From NCBI RefSeq assembly GCF_011745365.1, contig NW_024468910.1, forward strand, positions 1,454,068 through 1,518,067: DNA of 64,000 nt, read 5' to 3'. Both the position numbers and the translations under genes were made by a program. Each line of letters starts with the position of its first letter. The first letter of the stretch is position 1. The DNA comes from Cryphonectria parasitica EP155 (taxonomy: Eukaryota > Ascomycota > Sordariomycetes > Diaporthales > Cryphonectriaceae). The notes under the pieces are model-generated. The model was not told where the DNA came from and did not search any database. It saw only the letters and a program-made list of their open reading frames with translations. This document shows, piece by piece, positions 33,266 through 47,279 of this stretch.

Positions 33266-35371
33266 ATAGCTTCTTCAGGAATTTCTTTATTCTTATGCGC
33301 TCCTATTCAGAAGGAACTGATTAATCAGATATATTAGCTTACTTAGCATATTCAGGATCTGCGCAAATAACAGCAAGCTTAGAGCGCTATTATTGCTAAT
33401 TAATAAGCTTAGCTGGCTTAACAAGCTCAGCAGGCGCAATTTATCTCTGCAATCATCAGTAGCGCTGAAAAAGCATATAAGATGAATAAACTCGCTATAT
33501 ATAATGATAATCAAAAGATACTGCATGAGTTTCTTATTCACTGCAGAGCATACTTTTTGCATCATACAACCCAGTTTACTATAAAACCTGAGAAAGTTAT
33601 TCTTGCAGAAACTCGTTTCGAAAAAGATGCTCTCATCTAGTATAAACCTTTCCTATATAACTACTTAGAGCATCAGAATAATCCTGATATACATACTCAG
33701 AATACTAAGAATATATTTAATTTCTTTGCAAGCTTTGAGAAAGCTTTTAAGAAAATCTTTAGCAATTCCAATGAAGAATGTATTATAGCTTAGCAGCTTA
33801 TGAATCTTAAACAAACTAAGTTAGCTTCTGCTTATATAGTTAGATTCAAGTAGCTCTTAGCAAAACTTTTGTAGAAAGATAAGAATCTTATGAAATACTA
33901 TTACAAGGGATTTAAGAATGATATTAAGAATAAGATTTCCAAGCAGAATTAGCTAGAGAACTTTGCAATGTTCTTCAACTAAGCAATCTGCATTAATAAT
34001 CATCTATATGAATAATAAGTAAAGAAATTCAAGAAAGAAGAAAGCTAAACTTGAAGATTTTCAGCTAATATAAGCAAGAAATTCCAGTATAAGAATAGCA
34101 GTCAACAGAGCAGTACAGCTCAGAGCAGTACTACGCATGCGAGTCTTATAAAGCTCAACGCTGCTAACAGGCAGTATAGCAAGAGGAACAGCATTACTTG
34201 CTACAACTGCAATAAACAGAAATATATTGCATACAACTGCTATTAATCCCGGAAGAATAAATAGCAGCTAGTTCAGAAAGAACGCTAAATAAACGTTGCT
34301 TAGCAACAGGAATCCAATCAATTAAGCAAAAATATTCCCTTGAAGCAAGTATTGAACTCTATTAATTATAGAAGTTTTAGCTGAATATTCTGCTATAATA
34401 ATAACTGCTTAATATACCTCTCGAGTAAGAAAGGCTTAGAATAGTTTCCTTAGAAACCTAGGCGCTGCAGGCAGATAGCAATAGCAGAGCGAGGATATAC
34501 GCTCAGTATAATCACGAGCAGCAACAATCCGAACTACTCTAGCATTGCTGAATAGAGCATTCAAGCGTTAGAGGAAGAATTTAGCAACAATACTCTTCAC
34601 TACTTCTTGTTATCTATGCTAAGCACTATAATCAGGAATATGAATAAGGAATGATATCCCTTTAGTTATTGGTACGAATATCCGAACAATACCGAAGACG
34701 CTTCTTAAGCAATAGAAGAGCTAAGCTAGGATAAACAATCTAGCAATTTACCAGAATCTCTCATATACAACGAATCCCGCAAGCTTAAGAGAAGATTCTC
34801 CTTCGGTATTGAATGAAACAAGAAAATAATATAAATTAAATATCTCGTTTATAGGATAAGGCTAGAAAAGCTCTTCATCTGCATCCCCTTGCAAGATATC
34901 GAAGCATGATAAGATAAGAATCCTCGAATCAGCTTATTCCACAACCTATACTACGAACTAGTATGAATCTCCTGCATCTATTATAGCTGCAGAACGCATT
35001 TCTCGGAAAAGGTATAATATGAATGGTTTCTCATCAGAGAACTAGAATAAATCCTTTAGGCTGTTGAAGAACAGGAACTCCGCTTCAGGGAGGTTCTCAA
35101 CAGGCAGTACTACAACGTATACATCGGGCTACTAGATAACTGCTTCATGCAATATGTAGATAAGAAAATAGAGTGATAGCAGTATAAGATAGTATTCTGT
35201 ACAATTTACATCAATAATAAGGTTCGCAACTAGCATCAGCAGAAGAAAGACTAGGAATAATGACGATATGAGCAAGAGCAAGCTAAAAAGCTTGCTTAAG
35301 AAGCAGCAAAGCAAGCTCAGAAGGAAAACAAGCAGTTCTCAACAATCCCAAAAGAACAGAATCGCTTATAA
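33266..35371 (+). pseudogene. gag: R6 gag
   Basis: 702 codons including the shared TAA at 35369-35371. Start decayed to ATA at 33266. The Cys knuckle near 34196-34240 and the basic Gln/Lys/Ala-rich end near 35270-35310 are recognisable. Many stops. Confidence 0.85.
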
Positions 35372-38300
35372 AGAGACTGCAGATGATCAGATCAGAACAG
35401 TCCCTATATAAAGCTTTCAGAGCAGACTACGCTTACATCAAGTTTAACATATATATTCAAGAATGCAGGTACAGCGTACTATTGAACAGTGGCGCTCAGG
35501 GAAACTTTATATCCCTACATATTATTAATTAAGCACAACTACAATAGAAATAAAAGAAGCGCTTATATACTTTCAGCACTGTAGAAGAACAATCTATTGC
35601 ATACAACTAAGAAGTAATCAATAAGAAAACTGATTATCTGCCTGTCTTAATCCAGAGATATATAACCAGGGTTTTCTTTGATATTACGAATATAGTACAG
35701 CATAAGCTGATTATGGAACTTTCATAGCTTAAGAAGCATAATCCTTGAATTGATTGAACTACTGGCCAGATCTTATAGAAACAAGCTGTACTCAGAGAGA
35801 TAGTTGCAATCAACAGCGCAGGATTGAAGCCAGTGGTTGAAGAATACTCAAGAAAAGAAGCTTCATACGATTTCATATATATCTTCAAGTCAGCAGGGCT
35901 GTTAGTTCAAGGAGAAGGATCTAGTGACAGGCGAACCCAAACAATGCTAGGGCGCTAACAGGTTAACAAAATAACGAAAGCGAAGCTCTCAGCAAGTCGG
36001 TCCGCCCCGGAGCGACAAGGAAAGGCTTCAGAAAGTGGATTGTGGATTCACACAGGAAAAACCTCGAAACCAGGCCCTCGAGCGCTCGGTCCGGCCCGGA
36101 GCGAACGCTCAAGGCTCTCAAAAAAAAAAAAACGTCACCAAAAACAACGAATGAAAAGAAGCATGCTTAACAGTACCTACTGTTCCTTCAGATAGCAGAA
36201 ACAGCATATGAATCAGAATCAATACTTGCAAACATACTACAGGAATATTACAAATTCAAGAAATTGTTCTAGAAAGAACTGAATACAGGATTGCTTGAAT
36301 ACAGTTCATACAATCACAAAATCCTGCTATAAGAAGGGAAACAGCTCAAATTCTTCCCTATCTACAAACTAGATAAAGCATAGCTAGAAGCACTTAGGGA
36401 GTATCTCGATGAGAATCTCAAGAAGGGATATATATAATTATTGCAATTATCAGCAGAATATTCTATCTTGTTTATATTCAAGAAAAATAGCAAGCTTAAA
36501 CTATATATTAACTATAAGCAATTTAATAATATTACAATCAAAAACTAATATTTATTGCTACTTATTAAGAAGTTATAAAATAAATTGCAAGAAGTATAAT
36601 AGTTTATAGTTCTAGATCTAAAAGAAGCTTATAATCTGATCAGAGTAAAGAAAGAAGAAGAATGGAAAACTGCTTTCAGAATATGCTATAGATACTATGA
36701 ATATTTGATTATGCTCTTCGGTTTAATAAACACTTCAGCTTCGTTCCAAGAAATAATCAATCATCTTCTATACAAGCATCTGAATCAGTTCATCATTGCA
36801 TATCTTAATAATATTCTTATTTACTCTCGGATACTGAAAGAATATAAGGAATATATGAAGACAGTGTTGCAAACGCTTTAAGATGCAAAACTTCTTGTAA
36901 AACTTGCAAAGAGCTACTTTTATGTATAAAAGATTAACTATCTCGGATTTATAATTAAGCTAGAATGCATTAAGCTACAGAAAGATAAGATAGAAGCTGT
37001 TAGAAATTAGCTAACTCCCAAGAATATTAGAAATATTAGATCTTTCCTCGAATACATTAACTTCTACAAGCAGTTCATCAAGAATTATAGCTGAATCACG
37101 CATTTTCTTACAAATCTTATCAAGAAGAAGCAGCTTTTCGAATAGATCTCTAAGGAATAAGAAGCTTTCGATAAGATTATCAAATGTATTACTTCGGAAC
37201 CAATTTTGTATAAAGCAGATTCCTACAAATCCTTTAAAGTTGAGACTAATGTATCAGGATATGCACTTGAAGAACAACTTGATTAGCAAGACAAGTAAGA
37301 GTGTTTAAGGATTGTAAGCAACTTTTCAAAGAAGTTGAACAGCTCAGAAATCAACTACAAAATCCCTGATCAGAAGCTTATAGCAATAATAAAAGCTTTC
37401 GAGGAATAGCAATACTATCTTATTAGCATACAGCATTTAATCATAGTTTACTCGAATTATAAAAACTTAACTATGTTTATAACAACTAAAGTCTTGAATA
37501 AGCAACAAGTTAGATAAGCAGAATTTCTCTTACAATTCGATTTCAAGATTATATACTGCAAAAGCTTAGAAAATGAAAGAGTAGATGCTCTTAGCAGATA
37601 ATCAAACTATTAAGATGCAAATTCCTCAGATATACAGAATATCTTTGCTCAAGATAAGTTAGGAAATCTTATTAATGCTTACAGAAAGCTGAATGCTGCT
37701 TTCAGAATTGGACTTTCAGAAAAGAATTCAGAGTTAATAACTCCAAACAAACAAAATAACTATATCAAGAATATATACAGCATACTAGCGCACAGATACT
37801 AGAGAATCAGAGCAATCTACAAATGCATTAGAAAATACTAAAACTTATCAAGCTTTAGAAAAAGAATTAAGAACATTTTATAATAATACAATAGCTGCAA
37901 GAAAAACAAAGCAGAAAGATATAAGCTTTACAGACTACTGCATTCCTTACCAGTACTTACAACTATTTAATAATCTATTAATCTAGACTTCATTATTAAG
38001 CTATCTCTCTTACAAGAATCCTTAACTAAAGTATAATATAATAATATTCTAGTAATGATTTGCAGACTAAGCAAGTATGCTTACTTTCTCTCTTATAAGG
38101 AAAACAGTATAGCAGAAGAACTCGCATACGCATTTCTTAGAATGATTATTGCTAATTACAGTATATCAGAAGAAGTAATCTTTAATAGAAATAGAAAGTT
38201 CAATTCAAAGTTTTGAACTTCGCTTATAAAATAGCTTGAAACATATTACAGAATGTTTATAGCATTTCATTTACAAATAGATGAATAGATGAAAAGAATG

Positions 38301-38582
38301 AATCAGATTATTAAACAGTATCTTCAATATTATATCAATCAGAAATAGAATAATTGAGTTAATCTGTTGCTTCTTATACAATTCGCTTATAATAGTGCAG
38401 ATACGAGCATAACAAAGAAGTTACTATTCTTCGCATTCTACAGATACAATCCAACAGCTTATTACAAAGCATTGCCAGAAGCAGATGCAGAAGCTGCAGA
38501 TAAAAGGATTAAGAAGATTAAGAAAGTTCAGAAGAAACTCTAATCAGAATTACAATTCATTTAAGAACAAATAATGTAATAT
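35365..38582 (+). pseudogene. pol: R6 pol, 5' part (protease to integrase core)
   Basis: Retropepsin reads VLLNSGAQGNF near 35485. The linker keeps two well-preserved GC-rich near-palindromes (about 35999 and 36083). RT has YLNN near 36805, then RNase H and integrase. Cut at 38582 by R7 (duplication AATAT) and resumes at 53752. Confidence 0.87.
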
Positions 38583-39027
38583 TGTTATAACCCATCCAAC
38601 ATACAGGTCACGAAACAGGTCACGAGTAACAAGGACCAGGTGTTAAGAACCCAACGTTCTGACTAAACATTGATTACACAACTCAGGGTTAGGGTTACAA
38701 CAGGAATGAATCACTGAATCATTAGATGATTCAGTAAGCCTGAATCATTCGGATCAGTAGTGAGCCAAGGTAAGCTATACTAAAGAGCTGAATATATAAA
38801 AACCCATTCATTACTATTAGATAGATTTAGTATATAGCTCTTCAGTTGTCAATCTAAGTATCAGATTACTCTCTACTCTAATAGCTCTAAAGATAATAAA
38901 CACTTGCATCGCTTATCAGAACTTGTACAGTTCCGTATTTAAGAACTTAATACTTTAACATCGCTCTTGTTAGCATAAACCCCTTTATATACTTAGGAAT
39001 CTTCGGATTGCTGCAATACTTATTATA
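38583..39027 (+). repeat. 5' LTR of R7 (type B)
   Basis: TGTTATAACC ... ACTTATTATA. Type B palindrome present as ACTGAATCAT-TAG-ATGATTCAGT, still symmetric after mutation. R/U5 hairpin is the TATCAGA variant (38859-38883). Confidence 0.93.
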
Positions 39028-39087
39028 TTTTAACAACTCTTGTTCAAGAACGGTTCAGTATTACCCTCTTAAGCAATATAGAATACG

Positions 39088-41193
39088 ATAGCTTCTCTAG
39101 GAACTTCTTCGTTCTTGCGCGCCCCCACTCAGAAAGAACTGATCAATCAGGTATACCAGCTCATCCAGCATATCCAGAATCTGCGCGAATAACAGCAAGC
39201 CCAGAGCGCTACTATTGCTAACCAGCAGACTCAGCTTGCTCAATATACTCAACAGGCGCAATTTATCTCTGTGGTTACTAGTAGTGCTGAGAAAACATAT
39301 AAGATGAATAAATCTGCTATATACAACAGCAATCAGAAGATGCTGCATGGATTTCTCACCCATTGCAGAGCATACTTTTTGTACTATACAATTCAGTTTA
39401 CTATAGAATCTGAGAAAGTTATCCTTACAGAAACTCGTTTTAAAAAGAATGCTCTTATCTAATACAAACCCTCTCTGTGCAACTACTTGAAGCATTAGAA
39501 TAATCCCGATATACATACTTAGAGCATTAAGAATATATTTAATTCCTTTATAAGCTTTAAGAAAGCTTTTAAGAAAATCTTTAGCAACTCTAACGAAGAG
39601 CATATTATAGCTTAGCAGCTTATAAATCTTAAGCAGACTAAATTAGCTTCTGCTTATATAGTTAGATTTAAGCAACTCTTAGCAAGACTTCTATAGAAAG
39701 ATAAGAATCTTATAAAGCATTACTATAAGAGATTTAAGAACAATATTAAGAATGAGATCTCTAAGCAGAATTAGCTAGAGAACTTTGCAACATTCTCCAA
39801 CTAAGCAATCCGTATTAATAATCATTTATACGAACAACGAGTAGAGAAGTCTAAGAAGAAAGGAAGTCAGACTTGGAAATTTCCAGCTAATACAGACAAG
39901 AAACTTCAAAACAAAGATAGTAATCGATATAGCAGTACAGCTCAGAGCAGCACTATATACGCTAATCTTATGAAACTCAATGCAGCTAACAAGCAGTATA
40001 GCAAAAGGAATAGCATTACTTGCTACAACTATAATAAACAGAGATATATAGCATGTAACTGCTATTAATCTCGGAAGAACAAATAGCAACCAGTTCAGGA
40101 AAAACGCTAGATGAATATCGCTTAGCAACAGAAACCCAATCAACTAAGCAAAAACATTCTCTCAGAGCAAGTATTGAACTCTATTAATTACGGAAATCTC
40201 AGCTGAATATTCTGCTATAATAACAACTGCTTAATATACCTTTCGAGTAAGGAAGATTCAGAATAGTTTCCTTAGAAACCTAAGCATCACAGGCAAATAG
40301 CAACAGCAGAGCAAATGCATATATTCAGCGTAACTACGAGCAGCAGCAACTCGGACTGCTCTAGTATTACTAAACAAAGCATTCAAGCATTAGAAGAAGA
40401 ACTTAGCAATAACACCCTTTACTATTTCCTATCACCTACGCTAGATACCATAACCAGGGATACGGATAAGGAATGATATCTCCTTGGTTATTAATACGAA
40501 TATCTGAATAATACCGGAAACGCTTCTCAGGCAACAAAAGAAATCAGCTAAGACGAACAATCTGATAATTCACCAGAATCTCTCGTATACAACGAACTCA
40601 ACAAACCTAAGAGAAGATTTCCCTTCAGCATTAGATAGAACAAGAAAACAACATGAATTGAATATCTTGTTTATAAGATAGAGCTAGAGAAGCTCTTTAC
40701 TAGCATTCCCTTGCAAAACATCAAAGCGCAACAAAACAAAGACTCTCGGATCAGCTTACTTTACGATCTACATCACAAACTAGCATAGATCTTCTACATC
40801 TATCATAGCTGCAGAACGCACTTTTCGGAGAAAGTGCAACATAAATGATTCCCTATCAGAGAACCAGAACAAATCCTTCAGGCTATTGAGAAACTGGAAC
40901 TCCGCTTCAGAGAAGTTCTCAACAGATAGCACTACAATGCATACATCGGACTACCAGATAACTGTCTCATGGAATGTATGAACAGGAAAATAGAATGATA
41001 GCAGTGCAAGATGATGCTCTGTACGATTCACATTAACAATAAGGCCTGCAACTAGCATTAATAGAAAAAAGATCAGGAACAACGATGATACAGGCAAAAG
41101 CAAGCTAAGAAGCTTGCTCAAGAAGCAGCGAAGCAAGCTCAGAGAAAGGATAAGCAGCTTTCAACAATCTCAAAAGAACAGGATTGCTTATAA
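39088..41193 (+). pseudogene. gag: R7 gag
   Basis: 702 codons including TAA at 41191-41193. Start decayed to ATA at 39088. The Cys knuckle near 40018-40060 is recognisable with stops around it. The capsid region has the KMNKSAIY-type segment near 39300. The minus strand of this gene has a long chance open frame (39097-39603). Confidence 0.85.
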
Positions 41194-42458
41194 TGGGATT
41201 GCAGATGATTAGACTGAAACAGTTTCTATATAAAGCTTCTAAAGCAGGTTATGCTTACATCAAATTCAATATATATATTCAAAAACACAAGTACAGCGCA
41301 CTATTGAATAGCAGCGCTCAAGGAAACTTCATATCCCTATATATCATTAATCAAGCATAATTACAATGGAAATAGAAAAGATACTCATACACCTTTAGCA
41401 TTATAGAAGAACAATCTGTTATATACAACCAAGGAGTAATCAATAAGAAAACTAATTATCTATCTGTTTTGATCCAAGGATATATAGCTAAGATTTCCTT
41501 TGATATCACAAATATAGTGCAATATAAGCTGATTATAGAGCTTCCATAGCTCAAGGAATACAATCCTCGAATCAATTGAATTACTAGCTAGATCTCATAA
41601 GAATAAGCTATATCCAGAGAGATAGTTGCAATCAACAACGAAGGATCGAAGCTAGTGATTGAAGAATACTCAGGAAAAGAAGCTTTACATGATTTCACAT
41701 ATATCTCCAAGTCAGCAGAGCTAACAGTTCAAGAAGAAGAATCTAGTAAAAGGCGAACCCAAACAGTGCCAGAGCGCTAACAGATTAGCAAAACAACAGA
41801 AGCGAGATCTTCAGCAAGTCGATCCGCCCTGGAGCAACAATAAAGAGCTTCAGAAAGTAGATTGTAAATCCACACAGGAAAAACCTCGAAACCAGGCCCG
41901 CGAGCGCTCAGTTCAGCCCGAAGCGAATGCTCAAAGCTCTCAAAAACGTCACCAAAAACAACGAACGAAAAGAAGCACGCTTAACAATACCTACTATTCC
42001 TCCAGATAGCAGAAACAGCACATGAATCAGAACCAACACTCGCAAGCATACTACAAGAATATTACAAGTTTAAGAAACTATTTCAGGAAGAATTGAATAC
42101 AGAACTGCTAGAATACAGCTCATATAACTACAAAATCCTGCTACAAGAAGGGAAACAGCTCAAATTCTTCCCTATCTACGGATTAGATAAGGTATAGCTA
42201 GAAGCACTCAGGGAATATCTTGATAAGAATCTTAAGAAGAAGTATATACAATCATTGCAATCCTCAGCAGGATATTCTATTCTGTTCATACTCAAGAAGA
42301 ATAGCAAGCTTAAGCTATACATTGATTATAAGCAATTCAATAATATTACAATTAAGAATTAATATCCGCTGCTACTTATCAAGAAATTATAAGATAGATT
42401 GCAAGAAGTATAGTGATTTACAGTTCTAAACTTGAAAGAAGCTTACAATCTGATTAGA
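41187..42458 (+). pseudogene. pol: R7 pol, part 1 (protease, linker, start of RT)
   Basis: Retropepsin reads ALLNSSAQGNF near 41300. Linker and the RT N-terminal strands follow (LKEAYNLI near 42435). Ends at the R8 insertion, duplication TTAGA at 42454-42458. An apparent open frame across this boundary is a chimera of pol and LTR. Confidence 0.87.
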
Positions 42459-42911
42459 TGTAATGAGCACTGCAGCAATCCGAAGATTCCTAAGTATACG
42501 AAGGGGTTTATGCTAACAAGAGCGGTGTTAAAGTGTCAAGTCCTTGAATACGGAACCGTACAAGTCCTAATAAGCGATGCAAGTGTTCACTGCCTTTGGG
42601 GCTACTCAGTGTATGAGACTGAATACTTAGATTGACAACTGAAGAGCTATGTACTGAATCCATCTAATGGTAATGAACGTGTCCTTATATATCCAGCTCT
42701 TCAGTACAGCTCGTTGGGATCGCTAGTGAGCCCAGCAATCCAAGGTGTAAAGCTCGTTGAAATCGCTAGCAAGCTCAACGATCCTTCCTTCTTTACAACC
42801 CTAACCCTGGGGTATGTAATCAATGCTTTGTTAGAATATTAGATTCTTAACATCTGGTTCTTGTTACTCGTGACTTGTTTTCGTAACTTGCATGTTGGAT
42901 GGATTATAATA
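42459..42911 (-). repeat. 3' LTR of R8 (type A, two units)
   Basis: TGTAATGAGC ... GATTATAATA. Preceded by the duplication TTAGA and followed by the polypurine tract read on the minus strand. Confidence 0.95.
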
Positions 42912-43113
42912 TCATCTCCTTCCTATCAGTTGTTGTTCCCAACGATCTTCTGTAAATATTCTGGCAAGTCTCCGTATTCATGATCTTGCCTTCCTAATCG
43001 AGATGCCGAACAGAATCAACAAAATCGCGAAACCGAAATCTTTGAATCCTCGCTCTAACAAAAAGAAGCAGAAAGATCTCCTTCTTCAGTCCATTCTTTC
43101 AAACGGTTTCGAT

Positions 43114-43629
43114 ATGCATTCCTATTCTTATTGCAACAGTTGAGGCCTGTAATCATGTATTATTTCTTCTCACGATTCATTCCGTTGCTCGGAGTGCGTT
43201 TCCCAGAATTGCGCTAAGTGCAATGTTCTGGAGCCGACGAATGCTGCTGAACTTCTCCTTATCTCTACTTAGCATTGAAAGCTGGAGAATAAGATAGAAG
43301 AGTTGGAGTTAAAGTTGCTTCGATTGCGTTAATAAAAGAAGATGTGGCGTAAGAGGATGTCTCGGGCTATTCGTTGAGATCTTAAGAATCTCGAAGAGCT
43401 TGAGAAAGAGAAGGCTGAGGAGGCTGAGGCTGAGAGGGTGCGTGTTGCTGCCGAAGTACAGGCTGTGGTGGCTGAGGAATCTGCTGTTGTAGCTGGAGAT
43501 TCTTCTTTTGAGGGTTTTGACTGGAATTCTGTAGATCTGGGGAATTCTGTGGTTAACTGGTCGGGTTTCCTGGGAAATGAGACTTCTGAGAGCCTTGGAT
43601 CTCGGTCCGGGGCGGAGCGATCGTCTTAG
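43114..43629 (+). pseudogene. R8 opposite-strand gene, version 2
   Basis: 171 codons plus TAG (43627-43629). MHSYSYC start at 43114. Cys cluster spacing C-x2-C-x7-C-x9-C-x2-C-x7-C with the first Cys read as Tyr. Next comes a Leu/Glu-rich heptad-like segment (IEELELKLLRLR), then basic KKMWRKRMSRA, then the Glu/Ala/Val segment and FEGFDWNSVDLGNSVVNW. The open part 43438-43629 ends SRSGAERSS. Stops at several Trp/Gln codons. The stop overlaps the pol stop at 43626-43628. Sits between pol and the type A 3' LTR. Confidence 0.77.
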
Positions 43630-46600
43630 GTGCTGGTTTTCCTTTTCCAATATTCAGCTACCTTTTCCTGAGCGTTTTCAACGTTTTCTCGTGGTTCTCA
43701 TGAATTTTCACTTGCTGGGTAACCTTTCCATTTGATGAGGTATTCCCTTGTGTTGTCTGTGCCTCTGTGCTTGAGGATCTTCTCTACCTCATATTCTGGT
43801 TCATTATTTTCCATTTCTGCTGTATTATCTATTAGTATTTCCTGTACTGCTAATTCTAGCAGTGAGATGTGGAAGACTGGGTATATCCTCATTTCATGAG
43901 GTAATGCTAACTTGTAGTTAACTAGAGAAATCTGTTGCAAGATTTTGAATAGTTCTAACTTCTTATAATCAAGTTTATCGCTGAGCTTGATTGTTTTGAT
44001 GTTTTTCCGAAGTAGGTAAACCTTATCTCTCTTCTGTAGGATTGGTTCCTCAATCCTTTTGGAGTTTGCATATTGTATCATTCGTTTCTGAACGAATTGT
44101 AATTCTGATTGAAGTTTCTTCTGAACTTTCTTAATCTTCTTAATCCTTTTATCTGCAGCTTCTGCATCTGCTTCTAGTAGTGCTTTGTAGTAAGCTGTTG
44201 GATTATAACTGTAGAGTACGAAGAATAGCAACTTCTTCATCATACTTGTATCTGCGCTGTTATAAGCGAATTATGCAAGGGGCAATAGATTAACTCAGTT
44301 GTTCTGTTTCTGATTAATATAGTATTGAAAATACTGTTCAACAATCTGATTTATTCTTTCTATCTATTCATCTGTTTGCAGATGAAATGCTATAAACATT
44401 CTATGGTATATTCCGAGTTGTTTTATAAGCGAAGTTCAAAACTTTAAGTTGAACTTTCTATTTCTGTTGGAAATCACTTTCTTTGGTATGCTGTAGTTAG
44501 CGATAATCATTCTGAGGAATGCATATGCGAGTTTCTCTGCTGTATTGCTTTCCTTATAAGAGAGAAAATAAGCATACTTGCTCAGTCTGCAAATCACTAC
44601 TAGAATACTATTGTATTGCATCTTAGTTAAGAGTTCTTGTAAGAGAGATAGCTTGATAATGAAGTTTAGACTGATGAACTGCTAAATAGTTGTAAGTACT
44701 GATAAGGGGTGCAGTAGTTTGTAAGGCTTGTATCTTTCTGCTTTATTCTTTTTGCAGCTATTGTATTGTTATAGAATACTCTCAATTCTTTTTCTAAGAC
44801 CTAGTGAGTTCTAATGTCTTTTAATGTATTCATAGGTTGCTCTAACTCTCTGATATCCATATGCTGGTATACTGTATATATCTCTGATGTAGTTATCTTG
44901 TTCATCCAGAGTTATTGATTCTGAATCCCTTTCCGAGGGTTCGATTCTGAGAGCAGCGTTCAGTTCTCTATATATGTTGATGAGATTTCCCAACTCGTTT
45001 TGAGCGAAGATATTCTGTATATCCGAGGAATCTGCATCTCGATGGTTTGATCTTCTGCTAAGAGCATCCGCTTATCCGTTTTCTAAGCCTTTGTAGTATA
45101 CAATTTTAAAGTTGAACTGTAAGAGGAATTCTGCCTATCTAATCTATTGCTTGTTCAAAATCTTAGTTGTTATGAATATAATCAGATTCTTGTAATCCGA
45201 GTAAACTATAATCGGATATTATATGCTAATGAGATAGTATTGCTACTTCTCGAAAGCTTTTACTATTGCTATGAGTTTCTAATTAGGGATTCTATAGTTA
45301 ATTTCCAAGCTATTCAACTTCTTTAAGAAGTTGCTTACAATCCTTAAACATTCTTAATCATCTTGCTAGCTAAGTTGTTCTCCAAGTATATATCCCGATG
45401 CATCGGTTTCAACTTCAAAGAGTTTATAGGGATCTGCTTTATACAGAATTAGCTCTAAGGTAATATGCTTAATGATCTTATCAAAAGCTTCTTGTATCTT
45501 GGGGTTCTATTTAAAGAGCTGTTTCTTTTTGGTGAGATTTATAAGAGAATGTGCGATCCGGCTGTAGTTCTTAATAAACTGCTTATAGAAGTTGATGTAT
45601 TCTAGGAAAGATCTAACATCTCTGATATTCCTGAGGATTAGCTAATTCCTAACAGCTTCTATCTTATCTTTCTGCAGCTTGATGCATTCTGGCTTGATTG
45701 TGAATCCGAAGTAGTTAACTTTTTGTATGTGAAAGTGATTCTTTGCGAATTCTACAAGAAGTTTTGCATCTTGAAGCGTTCGCAATACTGTTTCTACATA
45801 TTTCTTATATTCTTCAAGTATTCAAGAGTAGATAAGAATGTTATCGAGGTAGGCAATAATGAACTGATTCAGATGCTTGCATAGAATGTAATTGATCATT
45901 TCCTGGAACAAAGCTGAGGCATTTGTTAAACCAAAGAGCATAACTAAATATTTGTAGTATTTATAGCATATTCTGAAAGCAGTTTTCCATTCTTCTCCTT
46001 TCTTTACTCTGATTAGGTTATAAGCTTCTTTCAGATTCAGAACTGTGAACTACTGTGCTTCTTGCAACCTATCTCATAGTTCCTTGATGAGTAGCAACGG
46101 GTATTGGTTCTTAATCATGATATCATTAAATTGCCTGTAGTCAATACATAGCTTAAGCTTGCTGTTTTTCTTAGGTATAAACAGGATAGGGTATCCTGCT
46201 GGTAATCGCGATGATCATATATATTCTTTCTTAAGGTTCTCATTGAGGTACTTCCTAAGTGCCTCTAGCTGTGCTTTATTTAGTTCGTAGATAAGGAAGA
46301 ATTTGGGCTGTTTCTCTTCTTGTAGCAGGATCTCGTGATTATATGAGCTGTATTCTAGCAATCCTGTATTTAATTCTTCCTGGAACAGTTTCTTGAACTT
46401 GTAATATTCTCATGGTATATTTGCAAGTGTTGGTTCTGGTTTCTGTGCTGTTTCTGCTATCTGAAGGAACAGTAGGTACTGTTGAGCGTGCTTCTTTTCG
46501 TTCGTTGTTTTTGGTAACGTTTTTGAGAGCCTTAAGCGTTCGCTCCGGGCCGGAGCGGGCGCTTGAGGGCCTGGTTTCGAGGTTTTTCCTGTGTGGATCC

Positions 46601-47279
46601 ATAATCCACTTTCTGAAGCTTTTCCTTGTTGCTCCGGGGCGGACCGACTTGCTGAGGGTCTCGCTTCCGTTGTTTTGCTAACCTGTTGGCGCCCTAGCAC
46701 TATTTGGGTTCGCTCATTATTAGATCCTTCTCTCTGAACTGCTAGCCCTGCTAACTTGGAGGTATGTATGAAGTCGTATGAAGCCTCTTTTCCTGAGTGT
46801 TCTTCAACCACTAGCTTCGATTCTACGCTGTTGATTGTAACTATTTCTCTGAGTACAGCTTGTTCTCATGAGATCTAGCTAGTAGTCCAATTGATTCGAG
46901 AATTGTGCTTCTTAAGCTATGGAAGCTCTATAATCAGCTTATGTTATGCTATATCCGTGATGTCAAAGGAAGCTCTGGTTACACATCCTTGGATCAAGAT
47001 AGATAGATAATCAGTCTTCTTATCGATTACTCCTTGGTTGTATGCAATAGGTTGTTCTTCTATGGTGCTGAGAGTATATAAGCATCTCTTCTATCTCTAT
47101 TGTAGTTATACCTGATTGATGATGTGTGGGAATATGAAGTTTCCCTGAGCATTACTATTCAATAGTGCGCTGTACTTGTATCCTTGAATGTATATATTGA
47201 ACTTGATGTAAGTGTAATCTGTTCTAAAAGCTTCACATAGGGACTGTTCTGGTCTGATCATCTGCAGTCCCTTTACAAG
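43626..47279 (-). pseudogene. pol: R8 pol
   Basis: Complete pol, about 1,218 codons. The open block 46410-46811 covers the protease end and the Ser/Arg/Pro linker. Retropepsin near 47160 reads ALLNSNAQGNF; RT box reads YLDN near 45850; integrase blocks are open at 44811-44993 and 44436-44621 (QYNSILVVICRLSKYAYFL-type core strands). The final block 43698-44243 covers the integrase C-terminus and chromodomain (YEVEKILKHR, YLIKWKGYPASENS). Stop TAA. One of the least degraded pol copies. Confidence 0.93.

Noticed and set aside
39097..39603. 168-codon open frame on the minus strand of R7 gag (related ones at 4590-4913, 33293-33565 and 48374-48784)
   Set aside because: Antisense shadow of gag. RIP makes stops mainly from CAG/CAA/TGG on the coding strand, so the other strand can stay open by chance. 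Leu/Ser-rich with no domain.
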